Below are positions 43,267 to 52,288 of a stretch of DNA of 64,000 nt, one piece after another. Location of the stretch: the NCBI RefSeq assembly GCF_900116285.1, contig NZ_FPAJ01000002.1, forward strand, positions 372,001-436,000, in the 5' to 3' direction. Every line of letters starts with the position of its first letter. Position 1 is the first letter of the stretch. The translations under genes were made by a program, and so were the position numbers. The DNA is from Sulfitobacter marinus. GTDB lineage: Bacteria; Pseudomonadota; Alphaproteobacteria; Rhodobacterales; Rhodobacteraceae. The notes beneath the pieces are model-generated. The model did not search any database and was not told the DNA's origin. It saw nothing but the letters and a program-made list of their open reading frames with translations.

Positions 43267-44201
43267 GCCGCGACCCTCGGGTCCAGACGTCGCACAGCGA
43301 CGTCAATGAGCGCATTGACCATGACAAAGCCAAGACCAAGTACCAGCGCCGTACCTTGCACCATTGGCACATCGCGCGAGAAGATGGCATGCACCAGCGC
43401 GTGTCCGATACCGGGCCAGCCAAAGATCGATTCCATGATGATGACACCTTCGACCAGCGTCACGAATTGCAGGCCCAGATATGTGATCAGCGGCACCGAA
43501 ACATTGCGCAACCCGTGGCGCATCAGGGTCTGTCGTTCAGACAAGCCCTTCCACTTCGCAAAGCGCCAGAACGGCATGTCGGCTATCCGGGCCATCGCAT
43601 CACGTGCAATGCGTGCATTCACCGCCGCAAGGCCAAGCGCAAGTGTCAGGCTGGGCAGGATGAAATGACGTGCCTCACCGTGGCCCGCAGCAGGCAGCCA
43701 ACGCAGTTGCACGGCAAGAACGACAATTAGAACAAGCGCCAACAGAAATTGCGGTATAGCTTTGATGCCGGTTGAGACGACTAGCAACACGCGGTCAAGT
43801 AGCCCGCCGGGTCTTAGCCCCGCGAGTATTCCCAAAGGCGGCCCGATTAAAAGAGAGAGGAGGACTGCCACCAGCGCCAAAGACGCCGAGGCACCAAGCT
43901 GGTGGGCGATTTCGTCAACGATCGGCTGTCCGGTGACCAGCGAATTGCCGAAATCAAACCGCGCAAGATCGCCCAACCATTGCAGCAACGCAGGAAGCGC
44001 TGGACCATCAAGGCCAAGTTCCGCACGCACAGCATCGGCAGCGGCGGCATCGACATTGTCGTAACCATAGCGCCCGGCGGCAATCCGCCAGGCTGCGTCA
44101 CCGGGCAGACTGCGCATCATGACAAAAGTAGCGGTCCCGATCAGGACCGCCACCATGATTGCCTGTACCAATCGCGAGGCAAGCGCGCTCACTCGGCCCA
44201 C
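43263..44201 (-). CDS. ABC importer permease, DppB/NikB-like
   Basis: 312 residues with about six membrane segments; the N-terminal membrane segment followed by MMRSLPGDAA is typical of DppB/NikB, and AVNARIARDAMARIADMPFW is the ATPase docking loop. The start is GTG at 44201, overlapping the end of the binding-protein gene by 13 bases; no better start lies closer. Partner of the DppC-like permease downstream. Confidence 0.88.
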   Translation of the reverse strand: MGRVSALASRLVQAIMVAVLIGTATFVMMRSLPGDAAWRIAAGRYGYDNVDAAAADAVRAELGLDGPALPALLQWLGDLARFDFGNSLVTGQPIVDEIAHQLGASASLALVAVLLSLLIGPPLGILAGLRPGGLLDRVLLVVSTGIKAIPQFLLALVLIVVLAVQLRWLPAAGHGEARHFILPSLTLALGLAAVNARIARDAMARIADMPFWRFAKWKGLSERQTLMRHGLRNVSVPLITYLGLQFVTLVEGVIIMESIFGWPGIGHALVHAIFSRDVPMVQGTALVLGLGFVMVNALIDVAVRRLDPRVAA

Positions 44202-45694
44202 CGCATGTCTTGAAGGCCAAAGCTGCGCTCGAACGGGTCGATCTGCGCACCGTCAATCTTATCCGATACGGCAAGCGTTTGCTGATACCATGCAATCGGG
44301 ATGACAGGCAGTTCGGCTTGCAGGATGGCTGCGGCTGCGGCGCGTTCCGCATCACCGCCTTCACCGCGCGCGAGGCTACGCACCAGCGTTGCGAATTCCG
44401 GGTTTTTCCAGTTCATCGCGCCCCAGTCGCCATTGCCGACATAATCGGACAGAACGGTGCCGATCGGATCAGGGATCAGCGAGAAATTGCGCGCGATCAG
44501 GCCAAGGTCAAGAGAGCCATCTTGGTGTCCGGCAGGGATTGCTGACGAATTCGTGGTATTGATTGTCAACTCGACCCCGATGGCGCGAAACTGCTGTTCC
44601 AGAACGGCGGCCACGAGGGGTAATTCAGGCCGGTCCGGGTAGGTGGTCAACGTCACCGCAAAGCGTTCACCGTCGCGCATCAGAATACCGTCGCTACCCG
44701 CTTCCCAGCCCAGATCTTTCAGGAGGGTTTTCGCCGCCTCGACATCATAATCCAGAGGCGCAATTGCATCGCTGTGCCAGCCGGCGATGGAGGGCGGGAA
44801 CAATTGATCGGCACCTTCGGGGTACCGCAATACGGCCTTGGCGATACCCGCACGGTCAATGGCAAGGCTTAGCGCACGGCGGGCGTTGGGGTCGGCAAGG
44901 AACGGTTGGGCCGCGTTCACCTTGATCAGCAACGTGCGTGGGATGGCGACAGAAAGAACGTCAACATTGTCCAGCATGTTCAGGCGCGACACGCTGGCGG
45001 GATCTAGCCCGAAAACGAATTTGGCTTCGCCGGATTCGGCCATTAGTGCCCGCGTCTCAACCCGGCTCACGCCCGAATAGCTGACATCGGCGATATGCGG
45101 TGCCGCGCCCCAGTAGCCAGCAAATGCCGTCGCATCAAGGCTGAGCGGCGGCTCGATCGCTGTGATACGGTAGGGGCCAGTGCCGATGATCGCGACCCCG
45201 GTGCCGTCCGCTGCAAAAGACGCGGGCGACAGGATTTGCGACCGGAATTCGGCCAGAAACGCAGGCAGTGCTGCCAGCGGTTCGGACAGCGTGATCGTGA
45301 CCGCACCATCGTTGGCCACCATGCCGGTGATTGGTAGGTCTCGCAACGGCCCCGGTTTGGCGCGCGCAATTTCGAGGGCATTAACAACTGTATCGGCTGT
45401 CATCGCTTTGCCATCGTGAAACGCGACGCCATCCCGCAGCGCAAAAGTCCAAGTCAGACCGTCCTCGGAGACCTCCCAAGACGTGGCGAGGCCGGGTGTC
45501 AGTTTTCCGTCGGCGTTCGCGTTAACCAAAGTCTCGGCCACGCCCATTCGCGTGAAGATGTAGCCGCTTGTTGACGGTTCCGGCGACTGAATTTCAAATT
45601 GCGCGACGACATCAAGGGTGCCGTCTGCATGCGCAAGCGTTGGCAACGCGAGGCATGCGAGCGCCAAGGCTGTTTTGAGGAATGGTTTTGTCAT
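44189..45694 (-). CDS. ABC importer substrate-binding protein (SBP family 5)
   Basis: 501 residues with a signal peptide (ALALACLALPTLAHA) and the fold of DppA/NikA-type binding proteins. Blocks: LATSWEVSEDGLTWTFALRD and ARRALSLAIDRAGIAKAVL. The family binds peptides, metallophore complexes or nickel. No metal-site signature can be read from sequence, so the zinc or metallophore link rests on its operon partners. Overlaps of 4 bases with the upstream small gene and 13 bases with the permease keep the importer in one translational unit. Confidence 0.88.
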   Translation of the reverse strand: MTKPFLKTALALACLALPTLAHADGTLDVVAQFEIQSPEPSTSGYIFTRMGVAETLVNANADGKLTPGLATSWEVSEDGLTWTFALRDGVAFHDGKAMTADTVVNALEIARAKPGPLRDLPITGMVANDGAVTITLSEPLAALPAFLAEFRSQILSPASFAADGTGVAIIGTGPYRITAIEPPLSLDATAFAGYWGAAPHIADVSYSGVSRVETRALMAESGEAKFVFGLDPASVSRLNMLDNVDVLSVAIPRTLLIKVNAAQPFLADPNARRALSLAIDRAGIAKAVLRYPEGADQLFPPSIAGWHSDAIAPLDYDVEAAKTLLKDLGWEAGSDGILMRDGERFAVTLTTYPDRPELPLVAAVLEQQFRAIGVELTINTTNSSAIPAGHQDGSLDLGLIARNFSLIPDPIGTVLSDYVGNGDWGAMNWKNPEFATLVRSLARGEGGDAERAAAAAILQAELPVIPIAWYQQTLAVSDKIDGAQIDPFERSFGLQDMRWAE

Positions 45695-45993
45695 GTGTTC
45701 CTATCCTGTTGATTGAAAGAATGGTTTTTCGCGATGATGCCGCACCTTGCATAACGGTCGCGGGCAAGGGTTTTCTGCTGGGCGCGATCAAGCCGCGCCA
45801 GTACGTCATCAAGGCTCTCGCCGCGCGCCCGTGCTTGGCGCAGGATCTTGCGACACGAGGCGGCAGACCAAGGCAACGCCGCTTGGGAAAGCCAGGACCT
45901 GACGGGAGCCGGAAGCGCATTAAATGCCTGCATCGGGTTCTCGTCGCGGCGTCTTGTCCTAAGGCTGGTCGCACCTCGGTTCGAAGCAGTCAC
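45691..45993 (-). CDS. Small DUF6525-like protein
   Basis: 100 residues, basic, with FNALPAPVRSWLSQAALPWS and the helical SLDDVLARLDRAQQKTLARD. I recognise the pattern of the Rhodobacterales family DUF6525; no function is known. No signal peptide or membrane segment. It sits between DUF1826 and the binding protein with ATGA overlaps on both sides, so it is a true part of the operon rather than a passenger. Confidence 0.7.
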   Translation of the reverse strand: MTASNRGATSLRTRRRDENPMQAFNALPAPVRSWLSQAALPWSAASCRKILRQARARGESLDDVLARLDRAQQKTLARDRYARCGIIAKNHSFNQQDRNT

Positions 45994-46616
45994 ACCGCGT
46001 CCTCCGGATCGTCAACCGGATCAATCACAAGAACCAGCCGTGTCTCCCCCGTGCCTTCGATCGGGGGAGAGCGGTGCGACAGGCCAGAGCGGGGCGTTTC
46101 CGGCCAAAGCGTGCCGCGCAGCAGGATCGGGCTGCCGGTTGGCACCGTGAAAACACGGCTCGGCTTGGCCCCGTTGCCGTATTGCGTCCCTGTCCCGCGA
46201 TAGGTGCAGACAAGTCGCACAGTCACGGCGTCGATGTGGAACTTCCGGCAGGCGTTCGTTTCTATGACATCCAGCCGCACCCGCAGATAGCGCGAGGGCA
46301 TCAGCGCGGTAAAGATTTCCGCCTGCGCCGCGATATCGTCGATCAATATCGCCCGTTCCGGGCAGTCCGGTGTGCCGGATGCCACGCAGGCTTGAAGAAC
46401 CGCTTCGCGGACAGTCTCTGGCCGCAGGGTCAACCGGACTTGCGGCAACAACGAGGGGGCCATTGCGCCGATCCAGCTCTGCAATGAGGGTGTCGGGCGA
46501 CGATGCCAGATGGCAGCAGCGCAGCCACCGGTGTTGATCACGTCCAGGCCTGGGCCGGTCTGAACGATGCCAACGCCAATCGCGGCGGCTGAAAGAGTGT
46601 CACGCTGATATATCAT
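45990..46616 (-). CDS. DUF1826 family protein
   Basis: 208 residues of DUF1826. Blocks: [20 protein letters not shown] and [14 protein letters not shown], with His and Cys residues that could bind metal, and a C-terminal [14 protein letters not shown]1826 genes are repeatedly linked to COG0523 GTPases in predicted Zur (zinc-starvation) regulons, as reported in comparative-genomics work on COG0523; its activity is unknown. The ATG at 46616 overlaps the stop of the COG0523 gene by 4 bases. A longer open frame upstream is antisense-like extension inside that gene and is rejected. Confidence 0.85.
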   Translation of the reverse strand: MIYQRDTLSAAAIGVGIVQTGPGLDVINTGGCAAAIWHRRPTPSLQSWIGAMAPSLLPQVRLTLRPETVREAVLQACVASGTPDCPERAILIDDIAAQAEIFTALMPSRYLRVRLDVIETNACRKFHIDAVTVRLVCTYRGTGTQYGNGAKPSRVFTVPTGSPILLRGTLWPETPRSGLSHRSPPIEGTGETRLVLVIDPVDDPEDAV

Positions 46617-47830
46617 GCCGCCTCTGCACGCCGCCAGACGGGGAATGGGTCGGGCAGGTCCGGCAATCCATCGGGCCCTGGCGCAAGGTGTTCGGGCACG
46701 AGGCACCCGTCGAGTTGTGACTTGATCGCTGGCCAGTCGATACCCGCACCGATAAACACAAGCTCTTGACGGCGATCGCCCCAAGGCTCAGACCAATGCG
46801 CGGCCATATACTGGCGTACGCCTTCATGGTCGGGCCAGCGATCTCGGGGGACGGATGCCCACCAGGTCCCCAAAGGTTTGACCGATGAAAGTGCCCCAGC
46901 GAGGCTGAATTCGGCCACCCATTCGGGGCGCGTGGCGATCCAGAAATGCCCTTTGGCGCGGATCACACCGGACAGATCGCCGCTTAACACGGCCATGATT
47001 TTTTCCGGTTCAAACGGGCGGCGGGCACGGTAGACGAAACTGGCCACGCCATATTCCTCGGTCTCGGGCACGTGATCGGCAAAACCGTACAGATCCTTGG
47101 CCCACATCGGGTGTTCGTGGGCCTTCTCGAAGTCAAAAAGACCCGTGTTCAGGATCGCATCCGCTGGGACGTCGGAATGATTGGTCTCAATGATCCGCGC
47201 ATCGGCGTTCAGGCTGCGAATGATCTTGCGCGCGGCGTCCACCTGTTGTGGTTCGGCGTCTGCGATCTTGTTGAGGATTACCACATCGGCGAATTCGATC
47301 TGTTCCACCAATAGGTTGACCAGCGTGCGCTCGTCCTCGTCGCCTAGCGTTTCACCCCGGTCGCGCAGGAAATCATGACTGGAATAGTCACGCAGCAGGT
47401 TCACCGCATCGACCACCGTCACCATCGTGTCGAGACGCGACACATCCGACAGGCTTTCGCCCGCCTCATCGCGGAAATCGAATGTTGCGGCCACGGGCAG
47501 GGGTTCGGAGATGCCGGTGGATTCTATCAGCAGATAGTCGAACCGGCCGTCCTCGGCCAAGCGCCGGACCTCTTGCAACAGGTCGTTGCGCAGGGTGCAG
47601 CAGATGCAGCCATTCGACATCTCCACAAGCGTTTCGTCAGTGTGGCTAAGGTTCGCCCCGCCTTCGCGCACCAGATCGGCGTCGATGTTCACCTCTGACA
47701 TGTCGTTGACAATGACCGCAACACGGCGGCCCTCGCGGTTGTTCAGAACACGGTTAAGGAGCGTCGTCTTGCCAGCACCCAGAAAGCCTGACAGGACTGT
47801 TACAGGAAGACGATCTTGGAGCACGGACAT
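46613..47830 (-). CDS. COG0523 (CobW/ZigA-like) metal-chaperone GTPase
   Basis: 405 residues. Walker [10 protein letters not shown] (15-23), the metal-binding CxCC in [11 protein letters not shown] (C75, C77, C78), ESTGISEP, and the guanine-specificity motif LNKIADAE; a CobW C-terminal domain follows (about 270-370). This is the long ZigA/ZagA-like group tied to zinc starvation: GTP-driven delivery of zinc to client enzymes. First gene of the operon, divergent from the Rrf2-type regulator, with two GTAAC-based palindromes between the starts. Confidence 0.88.
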   Translation of the reverse strand: MSVLQDRLPVTVLSGFLGAGKTTLLNRVLNNREGRRVAVIVNDMSEVNIDADLVREGGANLSHTDETLVEMSNGCICCTLRNDLLQEVRRLAEDGRFDYLLIESTGISEPLPVAATFDFRDEAGESLSDVSRLDTMVTVVDAVNLLRDYSSHDFLRDRGETLGDEDERTLVNLLVEQIEFADVVILNKIADAEPQQVDAARKIIRSLNADARIIETNHSDVPADAILNTGLFDFEKAHEHPMWAKDLYGFADHVPETEEYGVASFVYRARRPFEPEKIMAVLSGDLSGVIRAKGHFWIATRPEWVAEFSLAGALSSVKPLGTWWASVPRDRWPDHEGVRQYMAAHWSEPWGDRRQELVFIGAGIDWPAIKSQLDGCLVPEHLAPGPDGLPDLPDPFPVWRRAEAA

Positions 47831-47859
47831 ACCTTTCCGTTTGTAGAATTTAGAATCAT

Positions 47860-47876
47860 GTAACTAGTTGAGTTAC
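47860..47876. promoter_or_regulatory. Dyad GTAACT-N5-AGTTAC
   Basis: A perfect inverted repeat with 6-bp arms, 30 bp before the COG0523 start. It shares the GTAAC half-site with the second dyad at 47897-47911. Candidate operator for the divergent Rrf2-type regulator or for Zur. Confidence 0.5.
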
Positions 47877-47896
47877 TAAAGATGCGCAACTGTTAA

Positions 47897-47911
47897 TGTT
47901 ACAAGGTAACA
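47897..47911. promoter_or_regulatory. Zur-box-like dyad TGTTAC-AAG-GTAACA
   Basis: A perfect 6-3-6 palindrome. The enterobacterial Zur core TGTTATANTATAACA has the same arm length and spacing, with one symmetrical change in each arm (T to C, A to G). It lies 20 bp before the regulator start and 67 bp from the COG0523 start. Confidence 0.5.
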
Positions 47912-47930
47912 CAATCACCGGAGACTGCTT

Positions 47931-48359
47931 GTGAAACGCAATAGCCGCCTGTCACTGGCCCTTCATACCCTCGGACACATGGCCCGAGACCCGGGACGCA
48001 TGCGCAAATCCGCCGATATCGCAGCACATGCGGGTACGAATCCCGTGGTCGTTCGACGCGTATTGGGGAGCCTGCGTGAAGCAGGATTGCTGGTGTCCGA
48101 GAGCGGCCATGCCGGTGGTTGGCGTCTGGCGCGCGCGCCGCAGGAGATCACGTTGGCGGATGTTTATCTTGCACTCGACGAACGCCTGACTGCAGCTGAA
48201 CCCACCGCCGAAACGCATGATTGCAGCGTCGAACACGCCCTTCATTTCCGTGTTTCCAAGGTGATGGAAGAGGTCGAACAGACCCTGATCCAGAAGCTGT
48301 CGGAGACCACAATCCTTGCCATACGCGGCGCGACTGATCAAAAAAGTATGAGCAAGTAG
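47931..48359 (+). CDS. Rrf2 family transcriptional regulator
   Basis: 142 residues with the Rrf2 winged helix-turn-helix: SADIAAHAGTNPVVVRRVLG is the recognition region and SGHAGGWRLAR the wing. There is one cysteine (HDCSVEHAL) in place of the three that bind a cluster in IscR/NsrR, so it is not of the [2Fe-2S] type; it may sense a metal through that Cys and nearby His residues. The start is GTG with GGAGA 7 bases upstream. Divergent from the seven-gene operon, which it most likely controls. Confidence 0.85.
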   Translation: MKRNSRLSLALHTLGHMARDPGRMRKSADIAAHAGTNPVVVRRVLGSLREAGLLVSESGHAGGWRLARAPQEITLADVYLALDERLTAAEPTAETHDCSVEHALHFRVSKVMEEVEQTLIQKLSETTILAIRGATDQKSMSK

Positions 48360-48515
48360 AGGCGTAGTCGTTTTACGCGCTAAAAATGATCACGCGTCTC
48401 TGGCACGCCAATCATAGCTAATTACAGGTCCAGAATTACCTGCGGATGTCGGGTTCTGAGATGCCGCAAGGCAGGGGACACTGACGCCAGGAATGTTCCT
48501 GTTAGGCCATACAGG

Positions 48516-50195
48516 TCATTCTGGACGTCGAAAACTGCCAAGACCGTAGCCGTCCAGGTGTTCAATCTTCATTGTCATTCCTGTTTCCGATGTGGTTTTC
48601 AGAAACTCTACAAGCGAGATCGAGCCTGCCGGCTGGTTCTCGGTCAGGGGATAAATAACAAAGCTATCGCCGGCCCAATGCTGCATGGGCAACTCCCAAT
48701 TGTTCGGCCCCAGCTCAAGCACGAGCTGTCCGTTGGTCATACCCACCGACGCGGGGCCGAAATACTCATTCTCATAGGTGCCAACATAGTTTTCAGCAGG
48801 ACCCGATTGGGCAGCGTTGGCTGGCGGCTCAGCGCCCACTAAATGTCCCGTCGGTGCCGAAAGAGGGGCCATGAACGGGGCGAAAGCAGCCAGCCAGTCG
48901 CGGCTGTCCATTCCGATTTCCGCCCGGTCGAGAAAACTGGAAGTAATAGATTCAGCAGCGCCGACGGGGAGCGCATTGGTCAATACTACAATGCCCAGAT
49001 CAAGGTCGGGAATCATCGCAACACTGGTTGAAGCCCCAAGTATGAAGGCCCCTGAATGGCTTAGTGCGACGCGCCCCGAAAACCGCGTGTTGACATTGAA
49101 TCCGAAACCGTAGGCGGAGGTTCGAGCAGAGGCATCCGTCTGGGCCCCGTGGATAGACTGGGCGGATATTGCAGGCAAAAGGGCATCCTTAGATATCACG
49201 CGTTCGCCATCTGCCATGCCGCCGCCAAGCACCATCGCCATCCAACGCGCCATGTCCCGAACGCTGGAACTGACCCCGCCTGCCGGGCTTTGGGCATCGG
49301 TTTGGCGAACATCGGCAATCGCGTATTGGTCTCCCGCAGGAACATGGCTTGAGGCCCGATTGTCACGCGCTACGTAGTCGGCATTTCTCGAACTGGTCGA
49401 ACTCATGCCCAGCGGCGCATAGAGCGCGGTTTCTGACAGTTTTGCCCAATCCATACCAGATGCTGTCGCCACCGCTTCGGCGGCAGCCGTGACCCCGAAG
49501 TTGGTATAGGCATAGTCCACTCGGAAATCGCCTTGCGGCAACAGCGCAAGCCGCTCAAGCACTGTGCTACGGTCGAATCCGATATCCTCAAGGTCGTCCC
49601 CGGCATGATCCGGCAAACCCGAGCGATGTGCGTAAAGATCCCCCACCGTGACGTGATCGCTGATCCAGGGATCGCCCATATTGAAAGACGGCATGAAATC
49701 CCGTATGGGGCTGTCCCAGTTCACCCGGCCAGCATCCACTTGGGTTGCGACAACGGTGGCTCCTACCGGTTTTGACAGCGAGGCCAGCAAGAAAACCGTG
49801 TCGGCATCAATGTCACCCTGACGACCAACGGCACGTGTGCCAAATCCACGCGCGTATAAGGTGCGCCCGTCGTGGACGACCGCAATGGCCAGACCGGGGA
49901 TGCCCGTGCGCATTAGCGTATCCTGAGCAAGATCATCTAATGTCGAAACCGCCGCCATAATCCGATCATCAGGCACGGGCAATAGCACGGTCTTTGGCGG
50001 TGCGGTCATCGGATCGGGTAAGGCAAGGGTGGGTAGCAGACTTTCCGTATCTGCCGCGCTTGGCAGCGTCCCGACAAGCAGGCAGGTCAATAGTAGGGTG
50101 CTACAAAGAAGATGACGAGCCGCAAGCCCAAGCCTCGCACCCTTATCAGGTGTTCGCTTGAAAGATATGGCCGGCGAATTGGAATAATTTTTCAA
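48516..50195 (-). CDS. Exported serine hydrolase (class C beta-lactamase family)
   Basis: 559 residues: signal sequence (about 27-47, LLCSTLLLTCLLVGTLPSA), a beta-lactamase/transpeptidase-like domain with SLSK (S-x-x-K), YTN (Y-x-N) and HSG (in place of K-T-G), and a C-terminal beta domain like DUF3471 starting YVGTYENEYFG. It probably acts on D-amino acid peptides or esters in the periplasm; HSG instead of KTG argues against a true beta-lactamase. The start is TTG at 50195 and has no good ribosome binding site, so the exact start is uncertain. Confidence 0.8.
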   Translation of the reverse strand: MKNYSNSPAISFKRTPDKGARLGLAARHLLCSTLLLTCLLVGTLPSAADTESLLPTLALPDPMTAPPKTVLLPVPDDRIMAAVSTLDDLAQDTLMRTGIPGLAIAVVHDGRTLYARGFGTRAVGRQGDIDADTVFLLASLSKPVGATVVATQVDAGRVNWDSPIRDFMPSFNMGDPWISDHVTVGDLYAHRSGLPDHAGDDLEDIGFDRSTVLERLALLPQGDFRVDYAYTNFGVTAAAEAVATASGMDWAKLSETALYAPLGMSSTSSRNADYVARDNRASSHVPAGDQYAIADVRQTDAQSPAGGVSSSVRDMARWMAMVLGGGMADGERVISKDALLPAISAQSIHGAQTDASARTSAYGFGFNVNTRFSGRVALSHSGAFILGASTSVAMIPDLDLGIVVLTNALPVGAAESITSSFLDRAEIGMDSRDWLAAFAPFMAPLSAPTGHLVGAEPPANAAQSGPAENYVGTYENEYFGPASVGMTNGQLVLELGPNNWELPMQHWAGDSFVIYPLTENQPAGSISLVEFLKTTSETGMTMKIEHLDGYGLGSFRRPE

Positions 50196-50362
50196 GAGCT
50201 ATTCCCCAAATTCTAGATACTCAGTTCTGAATGCAGGCCCGAACATGCTGACAGAATTTGCTCGCATTACAAGGACAGACTTCCGCTAGGTCACTTTGGC
50301 ATCTGGGTGGGACATTGGCCAAATACTTGTCGCGAGATTGGGAAGTGTTTGGCCACCGCGTT

Positions 50363-51643
50363 CTAGCGGTAGATCAGGGTTGGCAGCCACATGGTGATGC
50401 TCGGAATGAACGTGACCATCATCAATACAATCACCAGCGGGACGAGAAAGGGTGCCGTGCCGACAACGCATTGCTCGAACGGAATCTTTGCGACACGGGA
50501 CAGCACATAAAGCACCATGCCCACGGGGGGTGTCAAAAGCCCCAGCATCAGATTCAATACCATTATGACGCCGAAATGGACCGGGTCGATGCCCAGAGCC
50601 ATTGCAATAGGAAGCATCACAGGCACTAGAATAGTGATCGCGGCCACCGTTTCCATAAAGCAGCCCACGGCCAACAGGATCAGGTTCATCACGATCAGGA
50701 TCACCCATGGCTTGTCTGAGATGGCTAGCAAACCGGCGGCGAATTGTTCGGGGACGCGGTTGCTGGTCAGTATCCAGGCAAAGATGGACGCGGCCCCGAC
50801 AACCAGCAGAACAACTGCCGTTGTCTCAATGGTGTCAAAGCTGACCTTCAGAAAACGAGGGATCGTCAAAGTCCGGTAGACCAAAACGCCCAAAAACAAT
50901 GCCCAAGCGCAGGCGGCCACCGCCGCCTCGGTAGGGGTAAAGGCACCTGACAGGATGCCACCGACAATGATGACCGGGGTGAGCAGCGACAGGAAAGCGC
51001 GTTTGAATGTGGAAAACAGGACCGGCCAGTAGAACGCTTGATCCCGACCGAAACCACGGGTGCGTGCCATGATCGCAATCATGATCATCAACGATACGGC
51101 CATCAACAAACCGGGGATAAATCCGGCGACGAACAGCTGTCCAATGCTTGTGCCTGCTACCACCCCATAGATGACCATCGGCAGGGACGGCGGGATGATC
51201 GGCCCGATGGTAGAGGATGCAGCCGTGATCCCCACGGCGAACTTTGGATCATAGCCAGCGTCGCGCATTGCTTTGATCTCGATCGCGCCAAGGCCCCCGG
51301 CATCGGCCACAGCCGCGCCTGACATACCGGCAAAGATCACGCTGGCACCGACATTTACATGGCCCAATCCCCCTCGCATCCATCCGACCATCGCGAGGGC
51401 AAAGCTGAATATACGTTCAGTGATCCCAGCGGTGTTCATCAAATTACCCGCCAGAATAAAGAACGGAACGGCCAGCAATGGGAAACTATCGACACCATTG
51501 ATCATGCGATGTGCCACCACCATGGGCGGGGGCATGCCGTTTGCAAAAATGAAAACAACGGAAGCGCCAGCAAGGGCAACAGCAACAGGAACGCCGAAAA
51601 CAAGCATCCCAAACAACATCGCGAAAAGCCAGATAATATCCAA
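50363..51643 (-). CDS. dctM: TRAP transporter large permease (DctM)
   Basis: 426 residues with about 12 membrane segments, the DctM subunit that carries the sodium-driven transport path. Blocks: GVPVAVALAG, GLGAIEIKAMRDAGYDPKFA and PLPVIP-like loop IPPSLPMVIYG. The start is TTG at 51643, 6 bases behind AGGAG; it follows dctQ by 9 bp. The substrate is probably a sugar acid, judged from the UxaA-type gene upstream. Confidence 0.92.
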   Translation of the reverse strand: MDIIWLFAMLFGMLVFGVPVAVALAGASVVFIFANGMPPPMVVAHRMINGVDSFPLLAVPFFILAGNLMNTAGITERIFSFALAMVGWMRGGLGHVNVGASVIFAGMSGAAVADAGGLGAIEIKAMRDAGYDPKFAVGITAASSTIGPIIPPSLPMVIYGVVAGTSIGQLFVAGFIPGLLMAVSLMIMIAIMARTRGFGRDQAFYWPVLFSTFKRAFLSLLTPVIIVGGILSGAFTPTEAAVAACAWALFLGVLVYRTLTIPRFLKVSFDTIETTAVVLLVVGAASIFAWILTSNRVPEQFAAGLLAISDKPWVILIVMNLILLAVGCFMETVAAITILVPVMLPIAMALGIDPVHFGVIMVLNLMLGLLTPPVGMVLYVLSRVAKIPFEQCVVGTAPFLVPLVIVLMMVTFIPSITMWLPTLIYR

Positions 51644-51652
51644 GGGGTGCTC

Positions 51653-52219
51653 CTAGTCGATGCCGCGGACCTGATCCGCATATTTTTCAGGGTCTATCAA
51701 TTTCGAGGTGCCATCACGAAGATGAACCCACATGTTCCACGCGGAATAGAGCGCCATACAGACGAATGCGGCCGCGACGATCCAGTAGACTGTCGATTTT
51801 GGCAGCTCGATTGAGACCATTAATTGCCGGGTCCGACCTGCGATCTGCCCGCTTAGGATTGCCAGAACGGCAAAGAAAGTGGTGGTTGCAGCGTCGATCA
51901 GGAATTGTGCAATCTTGCGGCCCGTACGCGGGATCCAGCGATAAATGAACTCGACCGCGATATGGCTTTGCTTGCGGGTGGCCATAATCGATCCGATGAA
52001 GGTAACACCGATCAATAGAAACCGCGCGATTTCCTCGGTCCAGGCAACTGAATCGTTCAGGACATATCGTGTGAAGAACTGCAAAAACACGACCGCAGCC
52101 AGCAACCAAAACAGGATAAGCACAAAGCCATCATCCCATTGGTGGTCGGATAGATCGATCTTTTCATCCTCAAACGCGATGGGCGTATCAGATGGGTCGT
52201 TCTGTGAGGGCGATGCCAT
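51653..52219 (-). CDS. dctQ: TRAP transporter small permease (DctQ)
   Basis: 188 residues with four membrane segments and the DctQ block VAWTEEIARFLLIGVTFIGS. It holds the large permease in place and takes part in sodium coupling. AAGGAG is 3 bases from the ATG at 52222 and 6 from the ATG at 52219, so 52219 (MASPSQND) is chosen. A strong stem-loop separates it from the binding-protein gene. Confidence 0.9.
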   Translation of the reverse strand: MASPSQNDPSDTPIAFEDEKIDLSDHQWDDGFVLILFWLLAAVVFLQFFTRYVLNDSVAWTEEIARFLLIGVTFIGSIMATRKQSHIAVEFIYRWIPRTGRKIAQFLIDAATTTFFAVLAILSGQIAGRTRQLMVSIELPKSTVYWIVAAAFVCMALYSAWNMWVHLRDGTSKLIDPEKYADQVRGID

Positions 52220-52240
52220 CATAAACTCCTTTGACATAAG

Positions 52241-52265
52241 GGCGGGGCGCTGCTTGCGCCCCGCC
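52241..52265 (-). promoter_or_regulatory. Stem-loop between dctP and dctQ
   Basis: GGCGGGGCGC-TGCTT-GCGCCCCGCC, a perfect 10-bp GC stem. It can stop 3' exonucleases and so raise the level of the dctP part of the message over the permease part, a common arrangement in binding-protein operons. Confidence 0.7.
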
Positions 52266-52288
52266 TGGGTGTTCAATGGAGACGTTGA

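Noticed and set aside
48516..50195. Antibiotic-resistance class C beta-lactamase
   Set aside because: HSG replaces KTG and a DUF3471-like C-terminal domain is attached; a peptidase or esterase is more likely.
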